Shown here one piece after another: positions 25,590 through 37,533 of a stretch of 64,000 bases of DNA. A model generated the notes under the pieces. That model was not told the DNA's origin and did no database searches. It saw nothing but the letters and a program-made list of their open reading frames with translations. The position numbers and the translations under genes were made by a program. The first letter of the stretch is position 1; each line of letters opens with the position of its first letter. The DNA lies in NCBI GenBank assembly GCA_029339505.1, contig JAQISU010000115.1:1161001-1225000 (forward strand). The letters run 5' to 3'. The stretch is from Unio delphinus. Taxonomy: Eukaryota > Mollusca > Bivalvia > Unionida > Unionidae.

Positions 25590-25895
25590 ACTTTTAATGT
25601 AATCTTAACAATTATTCAGTCATATCGCTACGATGTCGGTTATGTGACAGTTTATAGTGTTGTCTTGCACTGGGGCATACTACTGCGAACATTAAGCACG
25701 ATATCCCAACCAATCACTTTATCTTGACACAAGGCTGACCAGTCCAAACACTAACCTCTTAATACTGTTCGCCAAGCGAGATAGCTGTTAGTATCAATTT
25801 TTAAGTCTTCGGCATGACTCGGCCGGGGACGAACTCACGACCTCTCACGTCAGCGGCGGACGCTCTAACCTGAAGGCCAACGGAGCGGTCTATCT
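25590..25895 (-). repeat. tRNA-derived SINE (family B), copy 3
   Basis: Duplicate of the SINE at 15060 within block A'. It has the same orientation and the same degenerate A and B boxes. Confidence 0.6.
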
Positions 25896-26979
25896 AATCA
25901 TTCGGAAATTGAAATTATCGGATCGGCCAAACGATATTTAAAGGACAAAATATAAGTTTTATTCCAACTGATATTTACTCTTAATTCTTCTGAGTTAAAG
26001 ATGTTATTAGTATTAATACTACTGCTGAATTAGTATTGTTATTATTATTAATAGTACAAAATTAGTATCAAACTTATTAACAATATTACGGCCGTATTAT
26101 TGTTATTATTAAAATATTTTAGAATTATTACTAAAGTTACTATTAATATTGCAACAGAGTTATTAATAAGATTTTTATTATTAATAAAACTACCAAAATA
26201 AAACCAAAATTAATATCATCTCTTTCTTCAGGAATACGGGGTTGCCGGTTGTGGGAGTTCCACCTGGATCTTCTGAGAGATCCACGTTTCAATCCGTCAT
26301 ATATTTGTTGGGAGAACGAGGCAGAGAGGAAATTTCGGATCGTAAAATCCAAAGAATTGGCGACATTATGGGGCAGTAAAAAGGGGAATGCAAAGATGAC
26401 ATTTGAAAAGCTAAGTCGAGCAATGAGGTAAGCCACTTGTTGAGAAATACTGGAAGTACATTTGGCAACTTTAAAGAAAAACAAGAAATGGAAATATCAA
26501 AACAGTTAGTTTGAGGTACATGACTGTAAGACACTATTTAAATAATATTCAAAACGTTATGACACACGATTAAGGTATATTATTTTCTTCAATCAAATTA
26601 TCGGTGACCTTTATCGAAAACAACTGACCTGTATGGAAATCGTTTGTATTGGATATGATATACTTCAGCTGAAGTTTATTCTTGTATTTTATTTTATTTG
26701 TGTTTCTTATGAGCTAATATATAAACGGACTAACGTAACATTATATTTAGTTTCTTAAAAGTTAGTGTTGTCTTATGAATGTGAAATTTTATCATTTTTT
26801 ATTTCGCAATCTCTGTCACATACACGTTTTGGAATGAAGTGATCCGATTGTAATTTCCATGAACGGGCTTGGTTGCTACAGAATGTTCCAGGCTCACAGC
26901 CAGAATATATTTAATAGTCACACCTATATATCTTTTAGGCAATTGTGAACATTTAAAGTGGTAATCGCACGAGTGGTCA

Positions 26980-26981
<2 letters not shown>

Positions 26982-27053
<72 letters not shown>
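26982..27053. repeat. (TA)n microsatellite
   Basis: Partner of the tract at 16463. Confidence 0.95.
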
Positions 27054-27055
<2 letters not shown>

Positions 27056-27524
27056 ATTCATGTTCACATTTCATACTATGAAGAACGTTCCCTTCTTCAT
27101 CTTTCATATTATTGTAATGCAGTCTTAGGTTTATATTAAGATACAACTTTAAAAAAAGACTTAGCTACAAGCAAAAATAAAATTATATAGTTACGCCAAG
27201 CAGAACCTATAATATTTCATGGCATTCATTCCAATGTTTTAATTTATAGATACTACTACAAAAGGAAAGTTCTTGCTCCGGTGATTGGTAAGAGACTGGT
27301 TTATAGCTTTGGACCCGGGTCTGACATTACAACATGCTCGTTTGGAATTCTATATTTTCTATATGAAACATGTACTTTCTGTCGAATTTATTGACCATTT
27401 GTGAATTCTCGGCTTCATCAAGGATTCAAATTTTTACCTATTTTTGTTTTAATGGCTGGTAAATATAACGAGCTGAAGGCGCAAAACTAATGTTATTTGT
27501 TTGTTTCTTTTAACTTCAGAACAC

Positions 27525-27621
27525 TGTATCCGACTTACCTCACTGGTGTATGATATTGTATCCCACTTACCTCACTGGTGTGTGATATTGTATACCACTT
27601 ATATCGATGATGTGTGATATT
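27525..27621. repeat. 32-bp minisatellite, about 3 copies
   Basis: Contracted (or ancestral) form of the array at 17021-17568. Confidence 0.9.
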
Positions 27622-28143
27622 TGTAAGGAATCAAATAACGGCGATGATCATATCAGACTTCCAATAGTCAAGCAGCCATCATGAACGAGATCGTCGTGCT
27701 GAACAAATTATATACAATAAATGTATACAATTCAAACAATTCGTGTATTAAGGAAACTGTGAATACTATGTATGTTGCGAAAACCTTGCAAAGATTTGAA
27801 GAAGTTATTTTTATCATTAACTGATATTTAAACAATTGTTTTTGTATAATTTGACTTATGTTGAATGTCTTTACACAATGATTACTATTATATGAATTTA
27901 TTTGTAATGTATTAAATTGATTTCTGATATTTTCTTCTGTAAATCTATTCTTGATCAACCTACATATTGCAGTAATCTAGCTTTACTAATGAAACTATAT
28001 ATACGGCACTTTTCGCATGCTGTGTACATATTCATGATACAATCTATCAAAGACTTTCTAAGATGGGCAACAGAAGATCCGCTTACAGAGCTTTACTAGG
28101 AGACTTTAACTTCTCTAACATTGCGATTCAAACATTAAATACG

Positions 28144-30863
28144 TCTGTTAATAACAGTGGTTTAAAAGCACAATAGTGCAGCTGATGGTGAATTTGCTTA
28201 CAAAAATGGACATTTATGTATATCAACTGATTAAATACTATTTAAAAGGCAATTCTAGGGTAATATCATGTACGTTGAGGTTCTTTTTAAGAAATACGAG
28301 CTCTCTGAAATCTTCGTACGAAGCGTAACGAATCTATTGTCTCCATATTGAAATCGCGCTCGGAAGCGATCGGCAGATCCCAAACGAATAACACATCATT
28401 CCGCTGACCAAAATTTGCATGATTATATGCAAAATTCTGTACACTGATGCTGATGACGTAAAAGACAACCACGCTACCAGAAGCAGCAAAATGTCAACAA
28501 CAGTGAGTACGATCTTCTATGGATCTCGTTCATTTATCCTTATCATTTTATTTCTAGTTTTAGTTTTAAGAAGAAACGTTGAATTTTATTTAGAACTACT
28601 CTTATGGTAATATTTAAATAGTTTTTGTGGTACGAGAATGATATAAATCAACGTGCTTTGTACAGTATTGCGAAAGCGGAAATGAATTTGTTGTATGCTT
28701 CCCCAAGTTAATAGTAAATAAGTTTTATTAAAATTTGCGACTGGAGTATGGAATCCGGGACAGATCATATCAAAATTTAAACGCACAAGCGTACTGTCAC
28801 ATTGTCACTTAAAGTTTGACCACCGTTTTCATTGTTTCCTTTTACCTTCATTGGTGCGTCAGAGACCCTTAACCTTTTAATTCGATCTCCTTTTTTGATA
28901 CCAAAGTTCTTTTTTAAAACCCAGTTTGACACCAAGGAGATTTTTAAATCTAAGACTTGTACCCTTAGGGGATAGACTGGTTTTATCCTTGCACATGTTT
29001 ATAGGGTAGTATGCACCCTGAGTAAATATACAGAGATTTAGCTGTGGTGCCCATCTATGACTTTTGGAAGAACAGAAAAATAAACAATGACTTCAGCAGA
29101 AAACATCCATCAAATCACAAACTCTCATGTATTAATTTCTGATTCTCAAATAGCACTAGATTCCGATAAGTTTGATAAGTATGAATATATTACTTGTATA
29201 ATTATGATATAATTTTACATATCAATATTCATTAGAGACAACTTTACTAAGTTAGTAATTATAATATGTTATACAGAAGATACCCACCAAATGATAAACT
29301 CAAATGTAGAAATTTTGTTATTACCTAGACTGAAAACACCTCACTTTCAAGTTCAGGTCCGGAGCGACCTTTAAGAGGGAGAGGAAGGATGAGGCATGAA
29401 GCAAGAACAAGAGGTGGAAGAGGAAGAAGACCTGTAGTGCAGCCTGAAAACAGAACTGACCAAGCTCTACACATAGTTTAGACAAGGCAGACAAGAATGA
29501 GGCTAATTGTTTATTTATACCTTGCAAAACAAGTATTGATCCACACTGAAAAATGTTTGAAACTTGGCAAAGACTCTAATATATACAAGTGAGAAGTGTT
29601 TTGCACAACTTAGAAAATGCATACTTCTATTGAAGGATTATTTTTCCAAACAATGTATCTTTAAACTGCTTTACGTTTTGTTGCTACTCACAACCCCACC
29701 CCAATATCATTTTATACAGAAAACCATGCACAGATACCATTGAAAATACAGAGGCCGCCTTATATAATACATGTCATCTATTTTGTCTATGGTAGTCACT
29801 ATACTTACAGATATATGGCTATTTGTTTAGGAGTTAAAGTAAACATAGATAGCAAAATACATAGAGTGAAGTAAATAACTGCTTGTGGTACAGATTTGAA
29901 TTCCTATGATAATCAAAATATTAACGAGCTAAAATCATTTCATATATAGGTAGAAGTGATCTAGACTAGTCGCATATACAACAAATATGTTATACTGTCA
30001 AGGTCAACCTGCCCCTTTTCCAATTTAAGTAAAAAAAATTATAATTTTTATTTTCAAAAAATTCAAAATACATGTAATGACAAATAGTCTATGAGATCTT
30101 CAGCGATTAGATCTGACTACGTTGCAGTTTTCTAAAAAAAATTAGACCTGTGAAAATTCATATATCTATTTATGCCTTGTAAAATAATGATTACACTTTA
30201 ATTCTTCTGTTTTCAATATGATGCATGCCAAAATATATCAAGATAATATGATGTATGCAATATCATTATAAACATAAAACCTTCAGAATGACATGAAGGC
30301 TTGCAAGAAAAAGAATTTTCGTTTCACCTGTGATATAGTTTTTGGGGTACAAATTTTAATTGCCCTGTCTGTGTTTAGGTTTTGGTGAATACTGTAAATT
30401 ATTTCTAAAATAACACATTTAATTTTCATGTGATGGGTTTGGAAACTTTAAATTCTTTTAATAGCTTTGATGTATTTCTTGAGCATGTTATAGGTTGTAC
30501 AAATTATATATCACAAAAGGTGTGAATAACTTGACAGGTATGTGGGCTACATTACAGAAAACCTCTTTCACTATACATATGTGTAACAACTGACTACGAA
30601 AATGTAACTTGCACTTTGTACTAATAAAATCAAATACTGCGTCCATGTATAAACATAATTAAAACTTTGGTAGTTACTCTTACAATACAACATTTGCAGT
30701 CATTTTCATTTCCATGGTGGACTTGCAAAGATTGAAACCTTATGTAAATACATGATTGTTGTAAATGTTGACATTTCCATAGTATCGTAATTTTAGTTTT
30801 CAAGGTTGTTGTACCACATACATGTGGAGATTCTTTATGCTTAATCTTTGCAACTGATTCCAG
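28144..30863. other. Mostly non-coding; one Arg/Gly-rich fragment
   Basis: No clear gene. At 29355-29479 (plus), directly after a plausible acceptor (AAGTTCAG), a frame encodes an Arg/Gly-rich stretch (LRGRGRMRHEARTRGGRGRR) ending in TAG. It could be an upstream exon of the P2X7-like gene, but this is weak. Confidence 0.35.
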
Positions 30864-31955
30864 GAGATCATAACAAATGTGGAGCCAGAACTGTTGAGGG
30901 AACGTTTCATCCAGATGTTGCAGTTCCACCCAAGCCTGGTCGTTAATGTTTTGGAACCAGGATCAAGGCCGTGTGGTGGTTATCACCCATCCCTCGACAC
31001 AGGATTGCCAGATTGGTGTGTGTGGGTGGAAAATGCAGGGAGATGCTCACAGACCTGGAAAAGACGTATTGTGAGAGACAACACTGTATATCACTTTTGC
31101 CGGCAATGAATATATAAACTTTTGTTTATAATGCGCGTTGTTGCTTAATGCATTATTCTTGACATGCTTAAGAGTTTTTTAATGTATAATGTTTCATGAA
31201 TTTTAGCGAGACTTCTTACAAAATGAGACATACTTATTCTTTCTTTGCAATCACTTTGAATGAATTTTAAAATTGTAAGCTATCCAAAAACAAAAAACAA
31301 AAATGCATACATAAGCAAATGATAAGGAGTTTTCTTTTTTACAATTAATACTCATCAAGTAGGTTCTATTCATTACCTTGTTTCAATGTGGGTAACTCAC
31401 TATGCTAAACAAATCTAAACTGATGATGATAGAAAAATAAGATTCTATCGTCATCTGCAATTAGCCATTCCTATTTGATCCCAATGCAGGTGTCTCTGAC
31501 TTCTAGAAATGCTCCCCAAACATTTAATATCAGTTCTGGTTGCGATGGAACACTCAGTGCTCATGTCAGAATAAAAGGTTTGCAGTTTTTTATCCATATT
31601 TATTTTACATTGGAATTCTCTGATATAAGATTAATAAACTTTGAAAAAGTGCATCTTCCTAATTTTTGTTTAAATATAATTTTTCAGGATTTTCAAGTTC
31701 TAATCCTTGATGAAGCTTACATGCGTTGGCCAGGATGTACTGACAGGATGTTCGTGTCTTGTACTTGACGATGAAGTTGACTTGATGAGCGCGAGCAGGC
31801 ATGCTGTCTATAGGCCGTTCATACTATGGCAGCATGGAAGACTAGGGTCTGGACAGAGATGTGTCATTCCCTCTTGCTGTTTCTGGTGGATACGTGACAA
31901 ATATCCAAATGCTTTTGGACAATACACTGGTTTCATCCCCTCCCGGCTTGCCTGA
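30864..31955 (+). pseudogene. P2X7-like intracellular-domain gene relic (at least two exons)
   Basis: Exon 1 starts after an AG at 30863 and encodes RERFIQMLQFHPSLVVNVLE. After a frameshift near 31022 it reads GKCREMLTDLEKTYC, the Cys-containing signature of the P2X7 receptor C-terminal (ballast) domain found alone in many invertebrate proteins. A later exon from 31688 gives the domain's end: [33 protein letters not shown], then GQYTGF, with a stop at 31953. It has a second frameshift near 31755. The domain is known to bind zinc and guanine nucleotides in vertebrate P2X7; free-standing versions have no settled role. No transmembrane P2X channel part is present. Confidence 0.75.
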
Positions 31956-33192
31956 ACACTTCTTACGGGCACAAATTTATATATAAATTAATACATAATC
32001 ATTTGACTCTTCATTCTTTGTTTTGTTGTAACTGCACATAATATACCATCAAACAATAATGCTTCCATTCAGATATTTTTAAACACCAGTCTATTCTGGG
32101 TAAGGTCATATATTATCAACATAAAATTGTCAGCACTTGCAGATACATTATACATTGTCTTCAACTACTGACACTTACATTACTGTAATCTTATCAGACA
32201 CATCAAGCACCTTTCATATATTACAAAGCTAAAATCGAGAAATCTTCTCCTTCACCAAAACCTGAGATGATGGTGGTTCTTGAGGTGCCAGGTTTCTGCT
32301 AATTCTCCTGGGATCATGTTCCTTAAGGTCTCTTCTCCTCATACCCTGCGTGTCCTCAAGTTGACAGATAAGGGCATTCTGAATAATATCCCTGATGTGG
32401 AGATATGTCTTCATTTCTTTGAAAGGGTAGACGGACCATCTGCCACTTCGTCTGTTGTAACAGCGATGATACCTTTTTTTTATTTTTTTTTATTTTCTTA
32501 ACTTGAGTGACAAGCATTCCCATATGTTAAACTATATTGAATTTTCACCCAAGATTTGAGCCTCATGACCAATTCCTAAGGAGGGGTTGTTTTTGTTCTT
32601 ATTTGTTCTGTCTCCAAAGTACTACTTGTGACCGCATTATTCAGCATTAGCACCCCTCAGTCTTCCCACCCCTCTTACCCCCCACTTTGTGAATCACTGC
32701 TATATACAATAACACACATTTGGAAAATAAATTTAAAGTTAAATTTCACTGATGAAATATGAATCTACTGTTCTCCCTCAAACACACAAAAAAGCATACA
32801 AATTATTTATTATGACTCTGATAGACTTTCCGTCCAAAATTGTCGATGGAAAAAGAATTGGCCTCTGAAATAAAAATGTATAGTCTGTGATGTCCAGCTT
32901 AAGTAATATTCAGCTAACGACTTGCTCACTATCTAACATATTTGTTGAGGGCGAGATATTATTTTGTTTTCTTCTTTGATTTCAGTTTCTTGTCAAGGGT
33001 TTTCTTTTGGTATTTTTATAACACTTTCAATACTTTATTGGCTCTATGTTTCTGAGGAAATCCAAGCTTAGTGCTCTTTCCAAGAAGACACCATGACACC
33101 ATGATATAGTCTCACCCGGGGTGGGGTGGTATTAAACCAGCAGCTTCTTAATATGTAAAAAATGTAATGTCATTTTTTTAGGACTTCGTTAT
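31956..33192. other. Non-coding stretch
   Basis: AT-rich. No supported gene, RNA or repeat. Confidence 0.4.
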
Positions 33193-34020
33193 TGTTACGC
33201 ATATTTGATTTAAGTCATTTATTTTTATTTTAATTGTTTGTTTGTCAGATTCAAATTTGACATTTTAAGTTTCAGATTCATTCATTGGGAGATATTTTTT
33301 TTAGAAAGTGGGATGACCTGTACTCTACGAATAAACACCAGATGTTGACCTCATGTCTGACCTGGATTCAGAGTTGTAAACAAGCTTTTAAAATGACTGG
33401 TTGATTCCAAGGACATTATGGAGCTTCGTTATAAACATCTTTCTATTTTTAACTGGGTCATACGGTGTGCACGAGATTTTTTGAACGTAAATTGGTTCTA
33501 AAGATTCTAGAAGATCATGTGACCCCTTCCTTGTTTATGTAAAAACATGTATATAAATTATGTTATGGAGCGAACTATTTAGTAAATGTTGGTCTGTTAA
33601 AATATTAAATTGTGTGTCGTTTTGAGCTATTTTCAATTATCTTGTACTGGAAATTTTTTCAATTCGTTTGGATCAAGAGGATTTATTTTGTTATTTATCT
33701 GGAAACATTTTTGTGCTCATTGAATTTAATAGGACCAGAACTGAATTCGTCACGTGACATCGTCTTCCATCTTGGATGCTTCACGAAGATTCGAACTGGG
33801 AATTATTAGGACATTTTATTACCAGGACTTTTGCAATTTCACTAGTGGATTATATTTTGAATAATTTTTGGAATAATTTTGGAATTGATTCTTAAAACCG
33901 TAAGTTTATTTTTATTTTCTGGAAAATAATTGTGCTCAATAAATTGTTTATGAAGTTTTTACAAGCTTGTTATTTTCACTCTTTCTATGTCACTGTTTAT
34001 GCGAGCCTAAGTAGGTAACA
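33193..34020 (+). repeat. 5' LTR of Gmr1-like element (copy 2)
   Basis: The proposed 828-bp LTR begins TGTTAC and ends GTAACA, directly before a primer-binding site. It holds a TATA-like TATATAAATTA at about 33550 and a polyadenylation AATAAA at about 33938. No matching 3' LTR was seen in the window, so the boundaries rest on the ends and the PBS position. Confidence 0.65.
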
Positions 34021-34027
34021 TATAAAT

Positions 34028-34045
34028 TTGGGGCTCGTCCGGGAT
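34028..34045 (+). other. Primer-binding site, tRNA-Pro type
   Basis: TTGGGGCTCGTCCGGGAT, 7 bases after the LTR, matches the well-known tRNA-Pro primer site of retroviruses at 17 of 18 positions. It would prime minus-strand DNA synthesis. Confidence 0.8.
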
Positions 34046-34199
34046 TGGGATCAATTGGAATTTGGCAAGAAGTTTTTTCAGAAACCTTTTGTATTAAATT
34101 TTAATTCCCCTAGTTTTTGAATTTTTTTAAAATCTTTAGTGAGATTGACAGGCTTGTAATCAAATAACATCTAAAGTAGAAACATTTCTTTCTAATCCT

Positions 34200-35433
34200 A
34201 CTCAGGAGCAATTAGATCTTTTAAAAAATATGAGTTGATTCAACTTGGCAGAAAATATGATCTTTCTGAAGTCAAGGCTTCTTTAACGAAACAAGATATC
34301 AAAAAGATTTTGGTCCAATATTTGGTAGAAAAGAATGTTTTGGAGAAAAGTGCTTTGATTTCGGTCAGTAAGTCTGCATCAGACTGACATTCAAATAAAG
34401 AAATTAGACTTAAAATTCAAGATGGAATTAGAATTGAAGAAGCTGGAATTTCAGGAAAGGGAGAAAGAGAAACAATTACAATATGACAAAGAGGATAGAG
34501 ACAGGAAAGAGAGAAAGAAAAACAATTACAATATGACAAATAGGAGAAAGAAAGACAATTTGAATTTAAAAAATAGCAGATACACATTCAGTTACAAGGA
34601 AAAGAAATTGATAAAGAATGAGAGAAGGAAGAAAGGGAATATCAATGTAAAATGAAAGAAATAGAGCCGGCAAGTGAAAAACACCGTCACACTTCAAATC
34701 CAAATTTAAGTTTTGATTTAGCAAGGAATATTAGATTAGTGCCCCCTTTCAGAGAAAAAGTAGACAAATAGTAATACTTCATTCGTTTTGAAAAGGTTGC
34801 AGACAATTTAAAGTGGCCAAGGGAGCATTGGACTCCGTTATTGCAATGTGTACTCACTGGTAAGGCTAGTGAGATTTACACTTCAATGTCTGTTCACCAA
34901 AGTGGTGACTATGATCTGGTTAAAGAATGCATTCTAAGGGGTTATGAGTTAGTCCCTGAAGCTTATCGGAAGAATTCAGAAACTACAATAAAGAAGCTGG
35001 GCAAACGAATGTCGAATTTGCTACAGAAAAAGAGCAGTTGTTTGATAGATGGTGCTTAGCCAAGAAAGTCGAATAATATTATCAAAATCTCAGGCAAATG
35101 ATATTAATTGAAGAGTTCAAAAACTGTTTCCATCGTGACGTTAAGTCTTATCTTGATGAACATAGGATTAAAACCTTGGAGAATGCTTCTCGAGCTGCTG
35201 ACGAATATTCTTTGACATATAAAGTTCCTTTTGTTAACAAGACTTATAGTCAACAGTCTTCTGGCAGAAAAGTATTTCAGCTTAATACCAGCCCTTTTAA
35301 AACTCAAACTAGCACAACTTTCAAAAATCAAACTTCAGAGAAGCTTGATTATAGATCCTTCTCTCTTCCAACGTTTACCTATTGGAAGAAAAAAGTACAC
35401 GTTATTTCTGATTGCTACAAATTGAAAAAATAG
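34200..35433 (+). pseudogene. Gag of Gmr1-like element (broken)
   Basis: Fragments in several frames. There is a charged, Lys/Glu/Arg-rich coiled-coil-like N-terminus (34422-34655). A capsid-like region resembling SCAN/retrotransposon Gag C-terminal domains follows (YDLVKECILRGYELVPEAYR, 34907-34970, then LIEEFKNCFHRDVKSYLDEH, 35103-35162). Last is a damaged zinc knuckle of which only the HVISDCYK end remains (about 35400). Stops near 34655, 34768 and 35057 break it. Gag would form the particle shell. Confidence 0.7.
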
Positions 35434-35436
35434 GCA

Positions 35437-35905
35437 TCAGAATCAAGACAGACCTGTTCCAAATGCTCTTTTTTCTAAGAGGTCGAGGTCACGGTCATCT
35501 ATTGAAAGCAATACATTTGTTGGGTCTGATAAATCCGTCTGATTTTATTATGGAGAATTATGAACCATTCACATCGAAGGGTTCTATATCACCCTTGGGT
35601 GATTCAGCCAATCCCACCCCTATTAAAATGTTAAGGGACATACGAGCTTCTCAGGCTTTTATTGTCAGGTACTTTGCCTTTTTCTGAGAAGTCTTCTTCT
35701 AATGAAAGTGTTCTTATTCAGGGAGTAGAGTGCGGCTTTGTTAATGTTCCTCTCCATTGTGTAAATTTTATCACTAGACTTAGTGTCAGGACCTGTGACA
35801 GTCGGAACTGTCTAGGTTTTACCCGTTGAAAGCATTCATTTATTACTAGGCAACGACTCAGTTGGAGACAAGGTTGTGGTTAATCCACTTGTAAGTGACA
35901 AGCCT
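35437..35905 (+). pseudogene. Aspartic protease region of Gmr1-like element (inactive)
   Basis: A segment ending LRDIRASQAFIV (Asp codon at about 35637) sits where gypsy proteases have D(T/S)GA, so the catalytic loop is altered from Thr-Gly to Ile-Arg. A frame change follows at about 35670 into a part reading VLIQGVECGFVNVPLH, and then LLGNDSVGDKVVVNPLV, typical of protease C-termini in this group. It would mature Gag-Pol. Confidence 0.7.
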
Positions 35906-37442
35906 GGTTTGGATCAGAAAGTTGATCCAATTGAAAAATACTTCCCTGATATCTTTTTAGCTTGTGCAGTTACCAGAGCTATGGCAAAGAAAGCTCTTGA
36001 GAATGATGATGTTGATGAAGTCAGTATTCCTTTAGCTGACACGTGTATAGGTCAGGCTTTTGATGAGGTCACTTTTACTCCTTGTTTGGATCAATCAGAA
36101 GTTATTGATCATAGTGATACTCTTTTAACAACCCATTCTCTTTATTTTAATCAGGGTGATAAACGAGTCACTTGTCGTCAAACAGGAAAAGGATCCTGAG
36201 AGCTCCTGTTTGTTTCAAAGGTCCATAGGTGAGACTGAAGCCACTGAAGATCCTATCTGTTATTTCATTAAAAATGGAATTCTTATGAGAAAATGGAGAC
36301 CTCCCGAGGTACCTGCTGGTAATGAGGGGTCGGTGAACTATCAAATAGTAGTTCCGAAACCTTACAGACCTAATTATTATAGATTAATACTTAATCTGGC
36401 CCATGAAACTCCTTTGACTGGTCATTTAGGGATTGATAAAACTTATCACAAGATCTTGACTCGCTATTAGCCAAAAATCAAAAGTGATGTTGATAAATAC
36501 TGTAGATCTTGTCATACTTGTCAAATGGTAGGAAAACCCAATCAGAAGGTACCTAAGGCTTATCTACAGCCTATTCCTGCCTTTGACGAACCATTTAGTA
36601 GAATTATGGTAGATTGTGTAGGTCCCTTACCCAAGACCAAATCAGGAAACCAATACCTGTTGAATATAATGTGCGCGTGAACGAGGTTTCCAGAGGCAAT
36701 TCCGTTGAGGAATATAAAATATAAAATAATAGTAAAAGCTTTGATAAAGTTTTTTTTTACTCCGTATGGCCTTCCCAAATCTATTCAGTCTGATCAAGGT
36801 CCAAACTTCATGTCTGGAATTTCCCAACAAGTTATGTATGAATTGGGCATTCAGCAATTGAAATCTTCTGCCCATCACCTTGAGAGCCAAGGGGCATTAG
36901 AAAGATTCCATCAGACTTTGAAAACTATTATCATATCATATTGTTTTGATACGAATAAAGCTTGGGATGAAGGGATTCATTTACTATTTTTTGCTGTTAG
37001 AGAATCAGTTCAAGAATATTTAGTCTTCCGTTCCATTGAACTGGTTTTTGGACACACTGTGTGTGGACCATTGAAGTTATTGAAAGAGAAACTTCTTTGT
37101 AATGAAGATACTGAGATCGATCTTCTTGATTTTGTTTCCGATTTTAGATACAAGTTGTCAAAGGCTTGTGAGGTCGCAAGGGCAAATCGGCACTCTACTC
37201 AATCTAAAATAAAATCAAGATATGATAAAACAAATCAAAGGAAAGGTGCTTTTAGCCCTGTGATAAGAGTCCTGGCTCTCTTACCAATGCCACAAAATCC
37301 TCTTCAGGCCAAATATTATTGTCAATATACAGTTGACAGGAAAATTAATGACTTAAATTACACCATAAATACTCCTGGGAGGCGCAAACAAAAACAAACA
37401 TGCTTAAAGAGTATTTTGAAAGAGATAGCCATGTTAAACATG
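35906..37442 (+). pseudogene. Integrase of Gmr1-like element (upstream of RT)
   Basis: The HHCC zinc domain is recognisable (LAHETPLTGHLGIDKTYHKI, then CRSCHTCQ, about 36400-36525) but is split by a TAG at about 36468 replacing the Trp usual there. The core shows the first Asp (VDCVGP), the second (SDQGPNF) and the Glu (ESQGALERFH). A disrupted piece lies between them near 36680-36740. The C-terminal domain runs to 37442. Integrase joins retrotransposon cDNA to the genome. Its position before RT is the Ty1/copia order, although the domains are Ty3/gypsy-like. Confidence 0.8.
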
Positions 37443-37533
37443 TAATTAATTCAGCTGTATCTGTCCCACTCAGTGAAGGAATATTATCAGATTCTACTGA
37501 TATTCAAAGACGAATGTTTGTAATTCCAAAATT

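Larger units (their letters stand above)
25003..27394 (+). pseudogene. ETS-domain gene, copy A' (three exons, no 5' exons)
   Basis: Exons 25003-25236, 26232-26427 and 27250-27394 match copy A with the same phases and intact splice sites. No frameshift or premature stop is present. The ETS domain retains the three tryptophans and the recognition helix with both arginines. Differences include LWEFHLDLL for LWEFLRNLL and MTFEKL for MTYEKL. The TAG that ends copy A is TCG here, so the frame runs 18 codons further to a TGA at 27392. The exons upstream of 25003 are not duplicated; the region to the left is a LINE. It is probably a truncated duplicate, unless a new promoter or splicing from copy A serves it. 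Confidence 0.8.
24333..28143. repeat. Segmental duplication, block A'
   Basis: Second copy of block A (13834-18085). It starts exactly at the MITE-like end, next to a LINE, and therefore lacks the upstream ETS exons. It is about 440 bases shorter, mainly because the 32-bp minisatellite is contracted. Confidence 0.9.

Noticed and set aside
32280..32501. 73-codon ORF in the 31.9-33.2 kb gap
   Set aside because: No motif, poly-Phe end from a T-run, and no splice or neighbour support.
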